A stretch of 64,000 nucleotides of DNA. It comes from Euonymus europaeus (taxonomy: Eukaryota; Streptophyta; Magnoliopsida; Celastrales; Celastraceae). The notes beneath the pieces are model-generated. The model saw only the letters and a list, made by a program, of their open reading frames with translations, was not told the origin of the DNA and did not search any database. Position numbers and translations under genes: made by a program. Below are positions 62,637 through 64,000 of the stretch, piece by piece. Positions within the stretch are counted from its first letter, which is position 1. The number at the start of each line of letters is the position of its first letter. The stretch covers positions 27,479,001 through 27,543,000 of the forward strand of contig OY756962.1 in assembly GCA_963580455.1 (NCBI GenBank), written 5' to 3'.

Positions 62637-62808
62637 GTGGTTTCTTTACGAAACGGTTTTATGAATATCCGTTGACTCCGAGTTCTGAATTCGGTGACTT
62701 TTAGCTTGATTTCACACTACTTTTCGAGCTCTACAATCCTGGCGTTTCGGATTATGATTTCAGAACTCGTGGCTAGTTGGTCTCGTTTCACCTAGTTACC
62801 CGCGAAAT
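62637..62808 (+). repeat. 172-bp B monomer (ACGAAACGG), copy 2
   Basis: Same loss at +2247 bp, in the second 13-monomer HOR. A third B copy lies in the partial monomer at 63847. Confidence 0.91.
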
Positions 62809-63327
62809 GTGGTTTCTTTACGTAAACGGTTTTATGAATATCCGTTGACTCCGAGTTCTGAATTCGGTGATTTTTAGCTTGATTTCACACTACTTTTCGA
62901 GCTCTACGATCCTGGAGTTTCGGATTTTGATTTCAGAACTCGTGGATAGTAGGTCTAGATTCACATATTTAGCCGCGAAATGTGGTTTCTTTACGTAAAC
63001 GGTTTTATGAATATCCGTTGACTCCGAGTTCTGAATTCGGTGATTTTTAGCTTGATTTCACACTAGTTTTCGAGCTCTACAATCCTAGCGTTTCGGATTT
63101 CAATTTCAGAACTCATGGCTAGTAGGTGTCCTTTCACCTATTAAGCCGCGAAATGTGGTTTCTTTACGTAAACGGTTTTATGAATATCCGTTGACTCCGA
63201 GTTCTGAATTCGGTGATTTTTAGCTTGATTTCACACTAGTTTTTGAGCTCTACAATCTTAGCGTTTCGGATTTCAATTTCAGAACTCGTGGCTTGTAGGT
63301 CTCGTTTCACCTAGTTAGCCGCGAAAT

Positions 63328-64000
63328 GTGGTTTCTTTACGTAAACGGTTTTATGAATATCCGTTGACTCCGAGTTCTGAATTCGGTGATTTTTAGCTTG
63401 ATTTCACACTACTTTTCGAGCTCTACAATCCTGGGGTTTCGGATTATGATTTCAGAACTCGTGGCTAGTTGGTCTCGTTTCACCTAGTTACCCGCGAAAT
63501 GTGGTTTCTTTACGTAAACGGTTTTATGAATATCCGTTGACTCCGAGTTCTGAATTCGGTGATTTTTAGCTTGATTTCACACTACTTTTCGAGCTCTACG
63601 ATCCTGGAGTTTCGGATTTTGATTTCAGAACTCGTGGATAGTAGGTCTCGATTCACCTATTTAGCCGCGAAATGTGGTTTCTTTACGTAAACGGTTTTAC
63701 GAATATCCGTTGACTCCGAGTTCTGAATTCGGTGATTTTTAGCTTGATTTCACACTAGTTTTCGAGCTCTAAAATCCTAGCGTTTCGGATTTCAATTTCA
63801 GAACTCGTGGCTTGTAGGTCTCGTTTCACCTAGTTAGCCGCGAAATGTGGTTTCTTTACGAAACGGTTTTATGAATATCCGTTGACTCCGAGTTCTGAAT
63901 TCGGTGACTTTTAGCTTGATTTCACACTACTTTTCGAGCTCTACAATCCTGGCGTTTCGGATTATGATTTCAGAACTCGTGGCTAGTTGGTCTCGTTTCA
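63328..64000 (+). repeat. Start of a third, shortened HOR copy (seven-monomer register)
   Basis: The sequence matches 62118-62790 at 1210 bp (7 x 173 minus 1), not the expected first six monomers at 2247 bp: it has CTGGGGTTTCGG (63431), AAAATCCTAGCG and ACGAAACGG (63858). The HOR therefore re-enters at its seventh monomer, dropping B C D A C A. The copy runs off the window. Confidence 0.9.
63847..64000 (+). repeat. Partial monomer at right edge, with ACGAAACGG deletion
   Basis: Last monomer, cut by the window edge after 154 bp, so the array continues to the right. It carries the one-base loss that turns ACGTAAACGG into ACGAAACGG at 63858 and is a B-type unit (GGATTATGATTTC). Confidence 0.96.

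Larger units (their letters stand above)
61081..63327 (+). repeat. 13-monomer HOR (2247 bp), copy 2
   Basis: Same 13 monomers and same private markers at 61368, 62648, 62951 and 63121. The lack of visible differences from copy 1 makes this the youngest large duplication in the window, if the assembly is right. Confidence 0.93.
1..64000 (+). repeat. 173-bp tandem satellite array filling the window
   Basis: Every line of the sequence is the same monomer, head to tail in one orientation. With m1 at the G of GTGGTTTCTT, landmarks are TTTACGTAAA at m9-18, CGAGTTCTGAA at m44-54, GAATTC at m52-57, GAGCTC at m91-96, TTTCGGATTT at m110-119, TTCAGAACTCG at m124-134, GGTCTCGTTTCACC at m144-157 and GCCGCGAAAT at m164-173. 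Between 18 and 63846 lie 370 monomers; 344 are 173 bp and 26 carry deletions. The consensus is about 40% G+C with 11 CpGs. A nucleosome-scale unit with higher-order structure is typical of centromeric or pericentromeric satellites, but that role is inferred. I do not recognise the family. Strand is arbitrary. Confidence 0.98.
53821..64000 (+). repeat. Subarray V: A-B-C trimer family with 13-monomer HOR
   Basis: Four main subtypes. A: CACTAGTTTTCG, CAATCCTAGCG or CTTAGCG, GGATTTCAATTTC, GGCTTGTAGG. B: GGATTATGATTTC, GTTGGTCTCG, TTACCCGCG. C: CGATCCTGGAG, GGATAGTAGG, CTCGATTCACC. D: A-like body with GTAGGTCTCCTTTCACC and TATTAAGCC. From 54338 the order is A C A B C D A C C A (B/C) E F G A C A B C A B C D A C A, then the 13-mer from 58834. 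E (CTGGGTTTTTGG), F (CCTGCGTTTC) and G (GGTCTCCTTTC, TATTAAGCC) each occur twice. Confidence 0.9.

Noticed and set aside
58834..63327. The near-identical 2247-bp copies as an assembly artefact
   Set aside because: Not excluded, but the third copy enters in a different (1210-bp) register, which a simple duplicated contig end would not produce. Read depth or spanning long reads would decide.
1..64000. CRISPR array or bacterial iterons
   Set aside because: There are no unique spacers between repeats; the repeat itself is contiguous at 173 bp over 64 kb, which is satellite organisation.
1..64000. CENP-B box in the monomer
   Set aside because: I compared TTCG-containing sites (TTCGGATTTTG, TTCGAGCTCTA, TTCGGTGATTT, TTCGTTGATTT) with the core pattern TTCG-N4-A-N2-CGGG. 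None has the A and CGGG at the required positions.
1..64000. Transposon or retroelement insertion, inverted segment, or array edge
   Set aside because: Monomer register is unbroken from 18 to 63847 once the 26 deletions are counted, leaving no room for inserted DNA, and no reverse-orientation monomer was seen.
1..64000. tRNA, 5S rRNA or other RNA gene promoter elements within the repeat
   Set aside because: No A-box/B-box pair, 5S-like internal control region or cloverleaf could be recognised in the monomer; GTTCTGAATTC only loosely resembles a B box.
1..64000. Assignment to a named satellite family or species
   Set aside because: The 173-bp length is close to several plant and animal centromeric satellites, but I do not recognise this sequence and length alone is not evidence. 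A search against satellite and genome databases would settle it.

Overview
The whole 64 kb window is one uninterrupted, head-to-tail tandem satellite array. The basic unit is 173 bp (about 40% G+C, 11 CpGs in the consensus), always in the same orientation. Using the G of GTGGTTTCTT as monomer position 1 (m1), the first full unit starts at 18 and the last, incomplete one at 63847. The 63,829 bp between them are exactly 370 monomers minus 181 bp, and all 181 bp are accounted for by 26 short deletions that I located individually. I found no insertion, inversion, transposon, RNA gene or protein gene. Both window edges fall inside monomers, so the true array is longer.

The organism must be a eukaryote. 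A nucleosome-sized monomer, long uninterrupted tandem structure and higher-order repeats (HORs) are typical of centromeric or pericentromeric satellites of plants and animals. I do not recognise the family or the species, and a centromere role is inference.

Layout by monomer subtype. (I) 1-23601: subtypes marked by CGGTTATTG, GAACTCTTGGC and GATTACACAC, arranged as a shuffled six-monomer HOR (1038 bp), with 144-bp truncated monomers. (II) 23602-36007: a mosaic of repeated multi-kilobase modules with GCGGCG, GGTTTAACAC and CCTTGAATTTC subtypes and 160-bp and 171-bp variants. (III) about 36008-47769: a clear ten-monomer HOR of 1730 bp, contiguous from 39987 to 47252 and also present at 36008. 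(IV) 47770-53820: looser monomers containing a nine-monomer 1555-bp tandem duplication. (V) 53821-64000: four subtypes (A-D) built on an A-B-C trimer and amplified into a 13-monomer, 2247-bp HOR at the right end.

There are no genes to work together. What the window records is array evolution: repeated unequal exchange or amplification in whole-monomer steps (offsets of 3, 4, 6, 9, 10, 13, 14, 23, 49 and 50 monomers), local conversion producing hybrid monomers, transfer of one monomer type between subarrays about 11 kb apart, and C-to-T/G-to-A change at CpG sites. Each monomer also carries an 11-bp inverted repeat and a TTTACGTAAA palindrome; the palindrome is a recurrent site of small deletions.
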